Source of the DNA: Paracoccaceae bacterium
GTDB taxonomy: Bacteria > Pseudomonadota > Alphaproteobacteria > Rhodobacterales > Rhodobacteraceae
Reading direction: 5' to 3'
Assembly (NCBI GenBank): GCA_014872875.1
Contig: WKFI01000007.1
Location: 62,001-126,000 of the forward strand
DNA: 64,000 bases
How positions within the stretch are numbered: position 1 is the first letter of the stretch; each line of letters starts with the position of its first letter. The position numbers were made by a program, and so were the translations under genes. Below are positions 18,181 through 27,863 of this stretch, one piece after another. The notes beneath the pieces are model-generated. The model was given only the letters and a program-made list of their open reading frames with translations, did no database searches and was not told the origin of the DNA.

Positions 18181-19638
18181 TTAAAACGCCGCTTCGACGT
18201 CACCCATGCGCACATAGACCGACTTCACCTGGCTGAAGTGCTTGATCGCCTCTTTCGAGTTCTCACGACCCACGCCTGACGCCTTCACCCCGCCAAACGG
18301 CGCCTCGACCGGCGCGTCGTTGTAGGAGTTGATGAAGCAGCTGCCTGCCTCGAGCTTGCCGATCACCCGATGCGCGCGGGTGAAGTCCTTGGTAAACACA
18401 CCTGCCGACAGACCGAATTCGGTGTCATTGGCCCGCGCGATCACTTCTTCCTCGGTGTCGAAATCCAGCACCGACATCACGGGGCCAAAGATCTCTTCGC
18501 GCGCGATGGTCATCTCGTCGGTGACATCGGCGAAAACGGTGGGTTCGACAAAGAAACCGCCCTTGTCTGCACGACCGCCGCCACAGATCAGACGGGCGCC
18601 TTCCTCTTTGCCCTTTTCGATATAGCCCAGCACGATGTTCATCTGGTTTTCCGACACCATCGGACCAAAGCTCGTGGCCTCATCCATCGGATCGCCCATG
18701 GTCGCATTGCCGGTGCGCTCCGCCAGGCGGGCCAGGAACTTCTCCTTGATGCCTTTCTGCACGAACACGCGGGTGCCGTTGGAACAGACCTGGCCTGAGG
18801 AATAGAAGTTGCCGTTGATCGCGCCACCCACGGCGTTTTCCACGTCCGCGTCATCAAAGATGATCAGGGGCGACTTGCCGCCCAGCTCCATGGTGACGTG
18901 CTTCATGCCTTCAGCAGCTGCAGCGTAGACCTTTTTGCCGGTGGGAACGGACCCGGTCAGCGAAACCTTGTCCACACGCGGATCGGTGACCAGCGCGCCG
19001 CCGACTTCACCCATGCCCTGCACCACGTTGTAGATCCCCGCAGGGGCACCAGCCTCATGCAGGATCTCGGCCACTTTCAGCGCACAGAGCGGTGTGGTTT
19101 CCGACGGTTTGAACACCATCGCATTGCCACAGGCCAGCGCCGGGGCGCCCTTCCAGCAGGCGATCTGGGTGGGATAGTTCCAGGCGCCGATGCCGACGCA
19201 CATGCCCAGAGGTTCGCGCATGGTGTAGACCCAGTCTTCGCCCATCGGGATGTGTTCGCCGGTCAGGCTGGCGGCCAGACCGCCGAAATATTCCAGCGCG
19301 TCAGCACCCGAGGTCGCATCGGCCACCAGTGTTTCCTGCAACGGTTTGCCGGTGTCATATGTCTCCAGAACTGATAGCTCATGATTGCGCTCGCGCATGA
19401 TGTCGGCAGCGCGGCGCAGGATGCGGCCCCGCTCGGTTCCGGTCATCTTGGCCCATTCGGCCTGCGCCGCCTTGGCGGTGCTCAGCGCCATTTCCACAAT
19501 CTCAGGCGTCGCGGCATAAACGGTTGCGATCTGTTCACCGGTCGCCGCATAGATCACCGGGATCGGGGTGCCATTGGTGTCTTCGACATATTCGCCACCT
19601 ATGAAATGGCTGGCGATGGGTTGTGCCGGATGGGTCAT
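18181..19638 (-). CDS. betB: Betaine-aldehyde dehydrogenase
   Basis: A 485-residue NAD(P)-dependent aldehyde dehydrogenase making glycine betaine from betaine aldehyde. Visible landmarks are the coenzyme-fold segment [16 protein letters not shown], the general-base motif [16 protein letters not shown] with its Glu, and the nucleophile region [15 protein letters not shown], Cys near residue 280. The C-terminus has the [17 protein letters not shown] block. The ATG at 19638 is used because [20 protein letters not shown] aligns with family N-termini; an earlier in-frame codon runs into the betC stop region. It follows betC by 23 bases, consistent with one operon. Very secure in this context. Confidence 0.95.
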   Translation of the reverse strand: MTHPAQPIASHFIGGEYVEDTNGTPIPVIYAATGEQIATVYAATPEIVEMALSTAKAAQAEWAKMTGTERGRILRRAADIMRERNHELSVLETYDTGKPLQETLVADATSGADALEYFGGLAASLTGEHIPMGEDWVYTMREPLGMCVGIGAWNYPTQIACWKGAPALACGNAMVFKPSETTPLCALKVAEILHEAGAPAGIYNVVQGMGEVGGALVTDPRVDKVSLTGSVPTGKKVYAAAAEGMKHVTMELGGKSPLIIFDDADVENAVGGAINGNFYSSGQVCSNGTRVFVQKGIKEKFLARLAERTGNATMGDPMDEATSFGPMVSENQMNIVLGYIEKGKEEGARLICGGGRADKGGFFVEPTVFADVTDEMTIAREEIFGPVMSVLDFDTEEEVIARANDTEFGLSAGVFTKDFTRAHRVIGKLEAGSCFINSYNDAPVEAPFGGVKASGVGRENSKEAIKHFSQVKSVYVRMGDVEAAF

Positions 19639-19661
19639 GTCAGGTCTTTCAGGCAAAGAGA

Positions 19662-21170
19662 TCATTCGCCCCGGGGAAAGCGTTTGCTTTCTTCGAGGGT
19701 GTCGAGGTTCATGTGGTTGCGCATGTAGCGTTCGGAGGCTTTTTGCAGCGGCTGGTAATCCCAGGGGTAATACCCGCCCTGACGCAGCGCCTCGTAGACG
19801 ACCCAGCGGCGGGCCTGGCTGGCCCGCACATCGGCGTCATAGCGCTCCAGATCCCAGCGATCTTCGGATTTGGCTTTCAGCGTCGCCAGAGTGCCCGCAT
19901 GGGCTGGATCATCGGCAAGGTTGGACAGCTCGTTCGGATCCTCATCCAGATTGAACAGCTGATCGGGGTCCAGCGCGCAGCGGTTGTACTTCCACGGGCC
20001 ATAGCGCATCGACACCAGCGGCGCATAAGACGCCTCGGCCGCGTATTCCATCAGCACCGGGGCGGTGCGCTCTTCACCCTGCGCCAGAGGGACCAGATTG
20101 TGGCCATCGGTCCAGGGCTCGATCTCGGCCATATCAACACCGGCCAGCGCGCCCAGCGTGGGCGTCACGTCGATGGTGGAGACAGGCGTTTCGATCAGAC
20201 CGGCAGGCAGGTCGGGCGACGAGATCATCAGCGGCACCCGGGCCGAGCCTTCGTAGAAGTTCATCTTGAACCACAGGCCCCGCTCGCCCAGCATATCGCC
20301 GTGGTCGGACACGAACATGATGATCGCCTCCTGCCGCGTGGTTTCCAGCACATTCAGGATCTCGCCGATTTTGTCATCGAGATACGAGATGTTGGCGAAA
20401 TAGGCCCGGCGGGAGCGGCGGATGTCTTCTTCGGTGATGTCGAAATTGCGCCAATCATTGGCGTCAAAGATCCGCTGGGCATGAGGGTCGTGATCTTCGT
20501 ACGCCTTGGCCGGAACCTCGGGCAGCAGATGCTCGCAATCTTCGTAGAGATCCCAGTATTTGCGGCGCGCCACGTAAGGATCATGCGGGTGAGTGAAGCT
20601 GACGGTCACGCACCACGGACGATCGTCCAGCCCGCGCGACAGCTCATAGAGCTTGGCGGTGGCGTTATAGGCGACCTCGTCATCATATTCCATCTGGTTC
20701 GAAGTCTCGGCGACCCCTGCCCCGGTAACGGATCCCATGTTGTGATACCACCAGTCGATCCGCTCTCCCGGCTTGCGGTAATCCGGGGTCCAGCCGAAAT
20801 CAGCAGGGTAGATGTCGGTTGTCAGGCGGTCTTCGAACCCGTGCAACTGGTCGGGGCCGACAAAATGCATCTTGCCCGACAGCGCGGTGTAATAACCCGC
20901 GCGGCGCAGGTGGTGGGCGTAGGTCGGGATGTCGCTTCGGAATTCGGCAGCGTTGTCATAAACCCCGGTACGCGACGGCAACTGACCCGACATGAAAGAC
21001 GCCCGGCCCGGCGCGCAGAGTGGAGACGCCGTATAGGCGTTGGCAAACCGCGTGGACTTCTCGGCCAGTTTCTTGAGGTTCGGAGCATGCAGCCATTCGG
21101 CCGGACCATCCGGAAATAGGGTTCCGTTCAACTGGTCCACCATCAGGATCAGAATATTGGGTTTGCTCAT
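19662..21170 (-). CDS. betC: Choline-sulfatase
   Basis: A 502-residue type I sulfatase hydrolysing choline-O-sulfate to choline and sulfate. The formylglycine-forming signature C-x-P-x-R is present in [14 protein letters not shown] (Cys near residue 54). Metal ligands appear as LILMVDQL at the N-terminus and [12 protein letters not shown] in the centre. The choline-sulfatase C-terminal extension is visible as [19 protein letters not shown]. No signal peptide, so it acts in the cytoplasm on imported ester. The ATG at 21170 has an AGGAGCGG-like site upstream and is where family members begin. It sits between betT and betB in the same direction. Very secure. Confidence 0.95.
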   Translation of the reverse strand: MSKPNILILMVDQLNGTLFPDGPAEWLHAPNLKKLAEKSTRFANAYTASPLCAPGRASFMSGQLPSRTGVYDNAAEFRSDIPTYAHHLRRAGYYTALSGKMHFVGPDQLHGFEDRLTTDIYPADFGWTPDYRKPGERIDWWYHNMGSVTGAGVAETSNQMEYDDEVAYNATAKLYELSRGLDDRPWCVTVSFTHPHDPYVARRKYWDLYEDCEHLLPEVPAKAYEDHDPHAQRIFDANDWRNFDITEEDIRRSRRAYFANISYLDDKIGEILNVLETTRQEAIIMFVSDHGDMLGERGLWFKMNFYEGSARVPLMISSPDLPAGLIETPVSTIDVTPTLGALAGVDMAEIEPWTDGHNLVPLAQGEERTAPVLMEYAAEASYAPLVSMRYGPWKYNRCALDPDQLFNLDEDPNELSNLADDPAHAGTLATLKAKSEDRWDLERYDADVRASQARRWVVYEALRQGGYYPWDYQPLQKASERYMRNHMNLDTLEESKRFPRGE

Positions 21171-21320
21171 TGGCCGCTCCTTTGCAGCAGGATCAGTGTC
21201 ACCTTGGGCTGCTCCCCCGGTCCGGGGGGCCAAGAAACCGTAGAAATCGAATCTTAAACGGTCAATCAGGAATACACATTGCAGATCAAGTTCTAGAATT
21301 GCGCAACGTGTTTCTGAGGC

Positions 21321-21353
21321 GCGGCCCGACCCCGGAAAAAGGGGCCGGGCCGC
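21321..21353 (-). terminator. Intra-operon hairpin between betT and betC
   Basis: The stem GCGGCCCG/CGGGCCGC (21321-21328 with 21346-21353) has an inner CCCC/GGGG pair and a loop of five A on the plus strand. It lies 17 bases after the betT stop. There is no T tract on the minus side, so it may stabilise the betT message or attenuate read-through into betC rather than terminate fully. Confidence 0.4.
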
Positions 21354-21369
21354 TGTTCCAGCGCGTAGT

Positions 21370-22590
21370 TCAGTGAACGGTTTCGATCTTGTCGAAATCG
21401 AGCGCACGATCCTCTGGCGACGAAGTGATCTCCATCACCTCCTTGCGCTTGGCCAACACGATGTAGGCGATGCAGGCCAGGTACAGCCCGATGACCACCG
21501 TGCCGATCCACTGGATCTGCAGCCACTGGCTCTGGAAGGCCAGTGTTAGGCCAAACAGAACCACCGCATTCCCTACGATGTAAGGCACCGTGCCGAACCG
21601 CTTGGCGGTCAGGTTCAGGTTGTCGGTGTACAGGCGGATCAGTGAATCGAACGAGTTGATCACGAAGATGATGCCCACGACGACCATCGAGATGTTGATC
21701 ATCAACGTCGTTTCAATGCTGTTCAGGTGGTAATAGTACAGCACCGAGAACCAGATCCCCAGCGGGATCGACGGGAAGATCAACAACGCTGCCAGCACCT
21801 GCCAGGTCTTCAGCCCGCCCACAAAGCGTGACGTGAACTGGCCGATCATGATCGACCACGCAAACCACCAGAACAGATAGAATTCGTGATAATCGGTCAG
21901 CGGCAGGATGAACTTGTGAATATTCGCGAAATAGCCGCCGATGTTGCTGGCTGTCGCAGTGAACTCACCCAGACCCATGCCCGCGTAAGCCCACATTCCA
22001 AGGATCAAGGCTGCAAACAGAGCAGTTGAGCCCACCGACAGGATGCGCACATATTTGATGTCGGTCGAAGAAAACGCGGCAAACAGGATCACCAGGAAGG
22101 TGATGACATAGAAGGCCGGGATCACGGTTTCACCGTCGCCCATGAAGGTCGCGTAATAGGGCAGATAGATCAGGAACAGCGCGCCGGTAAAGGCACAGGT
22201 GCCGATGATGACGATGTTGTTGATCAGTTTGACCAGTGGGATCTCAAAGAACTTCACCCGTGGTTCCACCACGCAGAAATAGAAGGTCGTCAGGAAGTAG
22301 AAACCCCAGATCAGAAAGCCCCAGAACCCGAACTCCAACGCCAGCGGGTTGGTAAAGGCATAGGCCGGGTTGGCTTCGGTATCCGCATAGAGCGGGAAAT
22401 CCCAGGCCAGTGGGAACATGATCAAACCCACATCCAACCCGGATGTGAACAGGATCGCGATAAAGGTGAACAGGTGAACCGGGGTCACCCCGATATTGCG
22501 TACATTCCACCATTTGATCAGGCAGAAGATCACCAGCACAAAGGCCAGCAGGATCCCGCCCGAGATGACGTTCGTCAGTAGTGACGCCAT
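21370..22590 (-). CDS. betT: BCCT-like choline/choline-sulfate transporter
   Basis: A 406-residue inner-membrane protein with about eleven hydrophobic segments. The segment FYLFWWFAWSIMIGQFTSRFV near residue 230 resembles the tryptophan-rich substrate-binding helix of betaine/choline/carnitine transporters, and no other family fits as well. It is about 100 residues shorter than typical BCCT proteins. It leads the operon with betC, betB and betA and is divergent from betI, so it should import choline or choline sulfate. GGAGGAA stands ahead of the ATG, with a 7-bp hairpin (22607-22623) immediately upstream. The symbol is used by context; substrate is inference. Confidence 0.72.
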   Translation of the reverse strand: MASLLTNVISGGILLAFVLVIFCLIKWWNVRNIGVTPVHLFTFIAILFTSGLDVGLIMFPLAWDFPLYADTEANPAYAFTNPLALEFGFWGFLIWGFYFLTTFYFCVVEPRVKFFEIPLVKLINNIVIIGTCAFTGALFLIYLPYYATFMGDGETVIPAFYVITFLVILFAAFSSTDIKYVRILSVGSTALFAALILGMWAYAGMGLGEFTATASNIGGYFANIHKFILPLTDYHEFYLFWWFAWSIMIGQFTSRFVGGLKTWQVLAALLIFPSIPLGIWFSVLYYYHLNSIETTLMINISMVVVGIIFVINSFDSLIRLYTDNLNLTAKRFGTVPYIVGNAVVLFGLTLAFQSQWLQIQWIGTVVIGLYLACIAYIVLAKRKEVMEITSSPEDRALDFDKIETVH

Positions 22591-22639
22591 GTATTCCTCC
22601 CATGTCGGACGCCCGCGGCGTCCCTCCTACAAAGCATGG

Positions 22640-22710
22640 GCCGGGCTTCTAGCACGAGATTTGAAATCACCAAACCATTTTTTAAATCATCATTCAATTT
22701 TTTGTCAGAG
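22640..22710. promoter_or_regulatory. Divergent betT/betI promoter region with direct repeats
   Basis: An AT-rich stretch in an otherwise GC-rich region. On the minus strand GATGATTTAAA and GGTGATTTCAA form an imperfect direct repeat about two helical turns apart, and TTGAA/TTCAA half-sites resemble the ATTGA/TCAAT elements bound by BetI in other bacteria. Probable overlapping promoters and BetI operator; not proven. Confidence 0.4.
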
Positions 22711-22755
22711 GCATCAACAGTTGCAACCACGGCACAACCCGGGCAATCATGCAGC

Positions 22756-23334
22756 ATGGGCAGGAAACGCATCCGGGACATCCGGCACGAAGAATTCGTC
22801 GAGGCTACGATCACCGCCGTACACGAGCGCGGCTATGGTGTTGTCACGATGGCTGAAATTGCGCGCGAGGCCGGATCTTCCGCTGCCTCCATTAACTACT
22901 ATTTCGGCTCCAAGGAAGGGTTGATGGAGGCCACGATGCGGCACCTCCTACGGTTGCTGCGCACGGCGATGATTGAGGGGTACAGCCAGGCTTCAACACC
23001 CCGGGATCGACTGCTGGCCGTGATGGACGCCAACTTCTCGGACAGCCTGTATTCGGTGGAAAAATGCAGTATCTGGATGCAGTTCTGGGCCAACGCACCC
23101 TATTCACCGCGACTATCCCGGCTGCATCGAATCAACCGCTCACGGGTGCGTAGCCATTTCACCGCCGAACTCCGGCGGCTTGTGCCACAGCCCCAGGTCG
23201 AAACCGCCCGCACCGCGCTGCAAAGCTATATGGATGGTGTCTGGCTGCAGGCGGCACAATCCGACGCACCGCTGGACCCTGCCGCAGCCCGCGAGGCTGC
23301 GCATCAGGTCGTCGACCTCGTCCTGCCGCGCTGA
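22756..23334 (+). CDS. betI: Choline-responsive TetR repressor
   Basis: A 192-residue TetR-family regulator. The helix-turn-helix lies at about residues 30-50 (VVTMAEIAREAGSSAASINYYFGSKEGL) and the C-terminal ligand domain has CSIWMQFWANAPYSPRLSRLH, the Trp-rich choline pocket region characteristic of BetI. Length matches the family (about 195). It is divergent from betT and expected to repress the bet operon until choline is present. The ATG at 22756 is used because MGRKRIRDIRHEEF aligns with family N-termini; a longer frame reaches into the operator. The benE-type gene follows 27 bases later and may be co-transcribed. Confidence 0.92.
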   Translation: MGRKRIRDIRHEEFVEATITAVHERGYGVVTMAEIAREAGSSAASINYYFGSKEGLMEATMRHLLRLLRTAMIEGYSQASTPRDRLLAVMDANFSDSLYSVEKCSIWMQFWANAPYSPRLSRLHRINRSRVRSHFTAELRRLVPQPQVETARTALQSYMDGVWLQAAQSDAPLDPAAAREAAHQVVDLVLPR

Positions 23335-23361
23335 TCTTGTCTTACTGAGGCCGTCCCAGCA

Positions 23362-24504
23362 ATGCCACCTGTCCAGACCATCTCCACCGGCTTTGTCGTT
23401 GCCATCGTCGGGTTCTTCAGCTCGTTTCCCATTGTGCTCAGCGGACTTGCCGGGATCGGCGCGGCGCCGGATCAGGCCGCATCGGGCCTGATGTTCGCTT
23501 CCATCGCTATGGGGTTGGCCGGGATCGGTCTCAGCCTGTGGCGCAAACAGCCGATCAGCGTGGCCTGGTCGACGCCCGGCGTGGCGCTCCTTGCCGTGAC
23601 CGCGCCCTCGCCTGACGGGTTCGCCGGGGCCGTGGCGGCCTTTCTGGTGGCTGGCGTGCTGACCGTGATCGCCGGAATCTGGCGCCCGCTGGGTCGGTTG
23701 GCCCAGGCGATACCTGGCCCCATCGCCCAGGCCATGCTGGCAGGTGTGTTGCTGTCGCTTTGTGTCGTACCGTTCCAGGCGCTGGCTCATATCCCGCATC
23801 TGGCGCTGCCCGTGATCCTGACCTGGTTCGTTTTCGGGCGCTTCAACAAGCTCTTTGCCACCCCCGCCGCGGTGATCGTTGCGGCGCTTGCGACGGTTTG
23901 GAGCACGGGGTTCATCATCCCTGCACCGCCTTCGATGCTGACCCAACCGGCCTGGGTCACGCCCTCCTTTTCCCTGTACGCCGCCCTCAGCATCGGCGTG
24001 CCGCTGTTCATCGTGACCATGGCTACTCAGAATATCCCCGGCATCGCCATCCTGCGTGCGCATGGCTACCAGACCGCGCCAGGCCCGCTGTTCACTTCGG
24101 TGGGTGGTGCCAGCATTCTCTCGGCCCCGTTCGGCGCCCCGGCAACCTGTCTGGCCGCCATTACCGCCGCGATGTGCGCCAACGAAGAGTCACATAGCGA
24201 TCCTGCCCAACGGTATTGGTCAGCAGTCATGGCCGGGCTGTTCTATTGCCTGCTGGGGCTCTTTGCCGGGGTCATCACCAGCTTTGCCGGGCTCGCACCG
24301 GAATACCTGTTGGGAACCCTTGCCGGTGTTGCCCTCCTGGGCGTGTTCGCCAATTCCGCTCAGGCGGCGCTGGAGGATGCGCAGTACCGCGAAGCGGCTG
24401 CCATCACCTTTGTCGTCACGGCCTCTGGTGTATCGCTGTTTGGCCTCTCGGCCGCCGTCTGGGGTCTCGTGATCGGCGGAGCGGTCCAGCTCACTCGCCG
24501 CTGA
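23362..24504 (+). CDS. BenE-family benzoate/H+ symporter-like transporter
   Basis: A 380-residue inner-membrane protein with eleven to twelve helices. It matches BenE by its opening TISTGFVVAIVGFFSSFPIV, the SVAWSTPGVALLA segment and FIVTMATQNIPGIAILRAHG near residue 225, followed by SAPFGAPATCLAAITAAMC. Members of the family import benzoate and related anions, but no aromatic-degradation gene is nearby, so the substrate may differ. It follows betI closely on the same strand. A modular hairpin element lies in the convergent gap to the next gene. Confidence 0.88.
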   Translation: MPPVQTISTGFVVAIVGFFSSFPIVLSGLAGIGAAPDQAASGLMFASIAMGLAGIGLSLWRKQPISVAWSTPGVALLAVTAPSPDGFAGAVAAFLVAGVLTVIAGIWRPLGRLAQAIPGPIAQAMLAGVLLSLCVVPFQALAHIPHLALPVILTWFVFGRFNKLFATPAAVIVAALATVWSTGFIIPAPPSMLTQPAWVTPSFSLYAALSIGVPLFIVTMATQNIPGIAILRAHGYQTAPGPLFTSVGGASILSAPFGAPATCLAAITAAMCANEESHSDPAQRYWSAVMAGLFYCLLGLFAGVITSFAGLAPEYLLGTLAGVALLGVFANSAQAALEDAQYREAAAITFVVTASGVSLFGLSAAVWGLVIGGAVQLTRR

Positions 24505-24607
24505 TCCAGACCATCAGACAGCACAGTGTCGCTTCACCCCTTTTTCTCGTGACAGATGTCTCGCCGGGGGGCTGAACTGTCACGACTGGAGCAGTCCTTC
24601 CTGACCA

Positions 24608-24675
24608 GCACCGAAGGTGCCGGGCCCAACGCGTTGAGGGCGCGTCAGCGCCCGTGAAAGCGGCGGGAGCCCCCC
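24608..24675 (-). repeat. Modular hairpin element, copy 2
   Basis: On the minus strand: GGGGGGCTCCCGCC (24675-24662), hairpin GGGCGC-TGAC-GCGCCC, middle box GCGTTGGGCCCGGC, then a short hairpin GCACC-TTC-GGTGC (24620-24608). It begins about 17 bases after the DUF1036 gene stop and runs in the same orientation, so it would form the 3' end of that transcript. It lies between the convergent benE-type and DUF1036 genes. Confidence 0.7.
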
Positions 24676-24692
24676 GGCCCTCAGCATCTGCC

Positions 24693-25688
24693 TCAATCCA
24701 GTTTTCGATACGTCAGGAAATTACCGCGCGGCAGGTACATCAGGGTCAGCTCCTCCGCCCCGATCTGATCAATCGCGAAACACTGCCCCTCCATCATATC
24801 TTCGTCGCGCGTATAGAGATACGGACCATCGCCCTCGAACCTGTCACACCAGTGCTGGACAGACAGATACTCCAACGACATCAGGCTCCCATCATAAGCC
24901 ATCTCGCGCTCGGCCCCCAGCACGGTGAACCCGGCCTTCGAATCCTCGACCGAGTACCATTGCCCCTGCAGCATGTCCAAGATCCGATCCCCTTCGGTCC
25001 AGGGGCGCGTCTGGGCGATGCGCAGAACCACTTCGGCGGTCGAATCGAAAATGCCCGTCAAGTCGCCTTCCACGTAAATCGGCGTCCCCGGCACCAGCCC
25101 CTGCAGGAACCCGAACACGAAATCCGGTGTCCGCCCGTCTTCATAGACAAAGAACTTGGTACCGCCTCCGTGAAAGCTGCAAAACCCGGGGCCGTCGCTG
25201 TGACCCGACACGCAGTCCTGAAAGATCACCTGATCCGCGTAAGGTTCACCAAAGCTTCCTGGCACCTGGTCTTCTACGGGCTGCTCCGGGAAGGAATAGC
25301 CGGACAGGAAATGCGTGTGATGCCGTGCGGTTGCACCGCTGTCGATCTTGGCAAACAGGGCCTTTTCGAACCCGCGGTTGGTGCAATCTTCGTCGCCGGT
25401 GATGGTGAACGCGTCCGAGGTCACGCAGAACGGGATCTGCTCATCCGCAAAGCGCCACCCGCTTTTGCGGGCGAGGAAATAGTAGTAACGGTTTTCAAGA
25501 TCCGCCTTGATCGGCGATGTGCAATCGCCAGCCGCGATATTCCACCAGCCTTCCGACACCCAATCTCCGCCTGCCTTGTACCCGATGGCCACGCTCTGCG
25601 CTGCATCGGTGTCATTGCAGATCTCAAGCCCGGCAAAAGCAGGCCCCGAGACAAGACCTGCACAGACCACCAACCCAAAACCCTTCAT
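24693..25688 (-). CDS. DUF1036 secreted protein
   Basis: A 331-residue exported protein with a signal peptide (MKGFGLVVCAGLVSGPAFAG, cleavage after AFA) and a DUF1036 domain in about residues 20-115. The domain shows LEICNDTDAAQSVAIGYKAG, the SEGWWNIAAGDC block and YYYFLARKSGWRF. The second half has no family I recognise, but repeats short Trp/Cys segments (GQWYSVEDSKAGFTVLG, VQHWCDRFEG). DUF1036 is widespread and uncharacterised. It is transcribed alone, convergent with the benE-type gene. Function is unknown. Confidence 0.8.
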   Translation of the reverse strand: MKGFGLVVCAGLVSGPAFAGLEICNDTDAAQSVAIGYKAGGDWVSEGWWNIAAGDCTSPIKADLENRYYYFLARKSGWRFADEQIPFCVTSDAFTITGDEDCTNRGFEKALFAKIDSGATARHHTHFLSGYSFPEQPVEDQVPGSFGEPYADQVIFQDCVSGHSDGPGFCSFHGGGTKFFVYEDGRTPDFVFGFLQGLVPGTPIYVEGDLTGIFDSTAEVVLRIAQTRPWTEGDRILDMLQGQWYSVEDSKAGFTVLGAEREMAYDGSLMSLEYLSVQHWCDRFEGDGPYLYTRDEDMMEGQCFAIDQIGAEELTLMYLPRGNFLTYRKLD

Positions 25689-25754
25689 ACCGCATCCTTT
25701 CCGCCCATCAGTTGATCCAGCCTACAGGAAGGACCGCGACTTTGGGCACAGAAT

Positions 25755-26669
25755 TCAAAGCTTGGTTGCAGGGTCCGGTGGTGTGATCTGACGGCGCTTC
25801 AGGACCGCTTCGCGCCAGGTGATGAAGGTGACCGACCCCAGGATCAGCGTGCCCCCCGTGACAACCCACATATCCACAGCTTCGTTGAAGGCGAGCGCCC
25901 CCAGTGCCGTAGCCCAGACAAGCTGGAGGAAGGTCACAGGCTGCGTCACCGTAACCGGGGCCGCCTTGAACGCCATCGACATGGTGTAATGTCCAGCCGT
26001 TGCCAGACAGGCGACACCAAACAAGATGCCAAGCTCGGCCAGAGTTGGCGTAACCCAGACCGCCAGTGCAAAGGGGGCAAGGCCGATCGTGACCCAAATC
26101 GACAGCATGGCAACAACTACGGCCGGGTTGGCCGCATCCACGGTGAACTTGGCGATCAGATAGGACCCGCCAAACGCCACGGCCGTGAACAACATCGCAA
26201 TATGCCCGGGCGAGATCTCACGAAATCCGGGCCGCAGAATGATCAACGCCCCGATCAATGCCATTCCGATGGCAGCGATCCTGCGGGCGGCCATCTTTTC
26301 CCCCAAAAACAGCGCGGCGCCAATGGTCACGTAGATCGGCGACAGATAATTCATGGCGGTCACTTCGGCCAAGGGGATCTGGGTCATTGCAAAAAACCAC
26401 AGCATCACGCCGCCCGAATGCACGATCCCCCGGCCCATGAACAGCGCATGCATGCGCGGCGTTATCGACGTCTGCCGGAGCGCTGGTAGCATCGGAACCA
26501 GAAACACCAGCCCCAGAAGATACCTCAGAAAGGCGGACTCTGCTGGTGGAATGCGCGTCCCAAGCAGTTTCACCAAAGCGGTCACACCGACAAAAAGGAT
26601 GCCGGTCACTAGCATCCAGATCACCCCCTGCACGGGGTTCAAGGCGTCTGTTCTGTTTGTGCTGTCCAT
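25755..26669 (-). CDS. EamA-family (DMT) permease
   Basis: A 304-residue inner-membrane protein with ten helices in two EamA halves, the drug/metabolite transporter fold. The first half begins GVIWMLVTGILFVGVTALVK and ends with the conserved AMNYLSPIYVTIGAALFLGE; the second repeats the pattern as VTFLQLVWATALGALAFNEA. Such proteins export amino acids, purines or drugs; the substrate cannot be told. It is 66 bases from the end of the DUF1036 gene and is not clearly in an operon. It is one of two EamA permeases in the window. Confidence 0.88.
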   Translation of the reverse strand: MDSTNRTDALNPVQGVIWMLVTGILFVGVTALVKLLGTRIPPAESAFLRYLLGLVFLVPMLPALRQTSITPRMHALFMGRGIVHSGGVMLWFFAMTQIPLAEVTAMNYLSPIYVTIGAALFLGEKMAARRIAAIGMALIGALIILRPGFREISPGHIAMLFTAVAFGGSYLIAKFTVDAANPAVVVAMLSIWVTIGLAPFALAVWVTPTLAELGILFGVACLATAGHYTMSMAFKAAPVTVTQPVTFLQLVWATALGALAFNEAVDMWVVTGGTLILGSVTFITWREAVLKRRQITPPDPATKL

Positions 26670-26820
26670 GCGGGCTGGCTCTGATTGGCGCGCGACATGG
26701 CAGAATTACCAAACAGGTTAAGGATTGTCATGGGCTGTTTCGGGCAAGTTAACCCCAAAAAATGTGGGAACGTCGAAACGCTCCCAACTCCAAGATCTCG
26801 AAAAACCGGCGAACCGTAGG

Positions 26821-27753
26821 TCAGGGCAAGGGAATGAACTCTCCCTCGTCACCCGGCGGCAGGCTGAACTGGCCGTGTTCCCAATCACCTGCGGCCCAGG
26901 CTTCTTTGGCCGCCTCGATCCGCTCCTTGCTCGAGGCCACGAAGTTCCACCAGATATGGCGTGGCCCGTTCAGCGTTTCACCGCCCAGCGCCATCAACCG
27001 GGCCCCCTGTTCGCCTGCTGTCACCGTGATCCGGTCGCCGGGGCGAAAGACCATCATCTGACCGGCCTCGAACACATCGCCGGCAATGACGACAGAGCCC
27101 TGGGTGATATAGAGACCGCGGTCTTCGTGATCGTCGGGCAGCGGCAGCTTCGCACCCGGCTCCAGCACCACATCAGCATAGAACGTGTCCGAATACAGCG
27201 TCGCCGGAGCCGTTTCCCCCCAGGCGCGGCCCAAGATCAAGCGGACCTCCTTGCCTTCGCCCTGAAGGAACGGCAGTGCCTCGGACCCGTGATGTTCGAA
27301 CCTGGCCGGGTCGTCTTCGTGATCTTCCGGCAGCGCAATCCAGGTTTGGATTCCGAACAGATTGCTCACTCCGGCGCGGGTATTCTCCGATGTGCGTTCA
27401 GAGTGTGTCACGCCATTGCCCGCGACCATCCAGTTCACCTCGCCGGGATAAATCATCTGATGCGTGCCCAGCGAGTCGCGATGTTCGAACTCGCCCTGGT
27501 ACAGATAGGTCACCGTACCCAGCCCGATATGCGGATGCGGGCGCACATCGATGCCCTGACCAGTCAGAAACTCGGCCGGTCCCATCTGGTCGAAGAAGAT
27601 GAACGGCCCGACCATTTGCCGGCGTGGCGCAGGCAGCGCACGGCGCACTTCGAACCCGCCAAGGTCGCGGGCCCGCGGCACGATCACGGTTTCAATGGCG
27701 TCCAGGTTGCCATCCTCGACGCATTTCGGTTCTAGATTGGGGTTCCAGCTCAT
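26821..27753 (-). CDS. Pirin-family bicupin
   Basis: A 310-residue bicupin. The N-terminal pirin domain carries the metal-ligand set: His pair in RPHPHIGLGTVTYLYQG, then GEVNWMVAGNGVTHSERTSE with His and Glu. The C-terminal domain has the usual pirin repeat ending GETLNGPRHIWWNFVASSKE. Bacterial pirins act as quercetinases or redox-sensing regulators, and neither can be distinguished here. The ATG at 27753 begins MSWNPNLEPKC, preceded by AGGAGCCC; an in-frame extension to 27840 looks non-coding. No operon partner. Confidence 0.92.
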   Translation of the reverse strand: MSWNPNLEPKCVEDGNLDAIETVIVPRARDLGGFEVRRALPAPRRQMVGPFIFFDQMGPAEFLTGQGIDVRPHPHIGLGTVTYLYQGEFEHRDSLGTHQMIYPGEVNWMVAGNGVTHSERTSENTRAGVSNLFGIQTWIALPEDHEDDPARFEHHGSEALPFLQGEGKEVRLILGRAWGETAPATLYSDTFYADVVLEPGAKLPLPDDHEDRGLYITQGSVVIAGDVFEAGQMMVFRPGDRITVTAGEQGARLMALGGETLNGPRHIWWNFVASSKERIEAAKEAWAAGDWEHGQFSLPPGDEGEFIPLP

Positions 27754-27863
27754 TGCAGGGCTCCTTGTCTTGCGGGGTCCGGGGTCACCTGCGATTGAAG
27801 ATAGACTACAAGACGCCAGGTCAAAGCCCGACAGCCGCACAGATGTTGTGCGTTACACGAACG

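Noticed and set aside
19623-21119. A 498-codon plus-strand frame
   Set aside because: Antisense to betC, which has all choline-sulfatase motifs.
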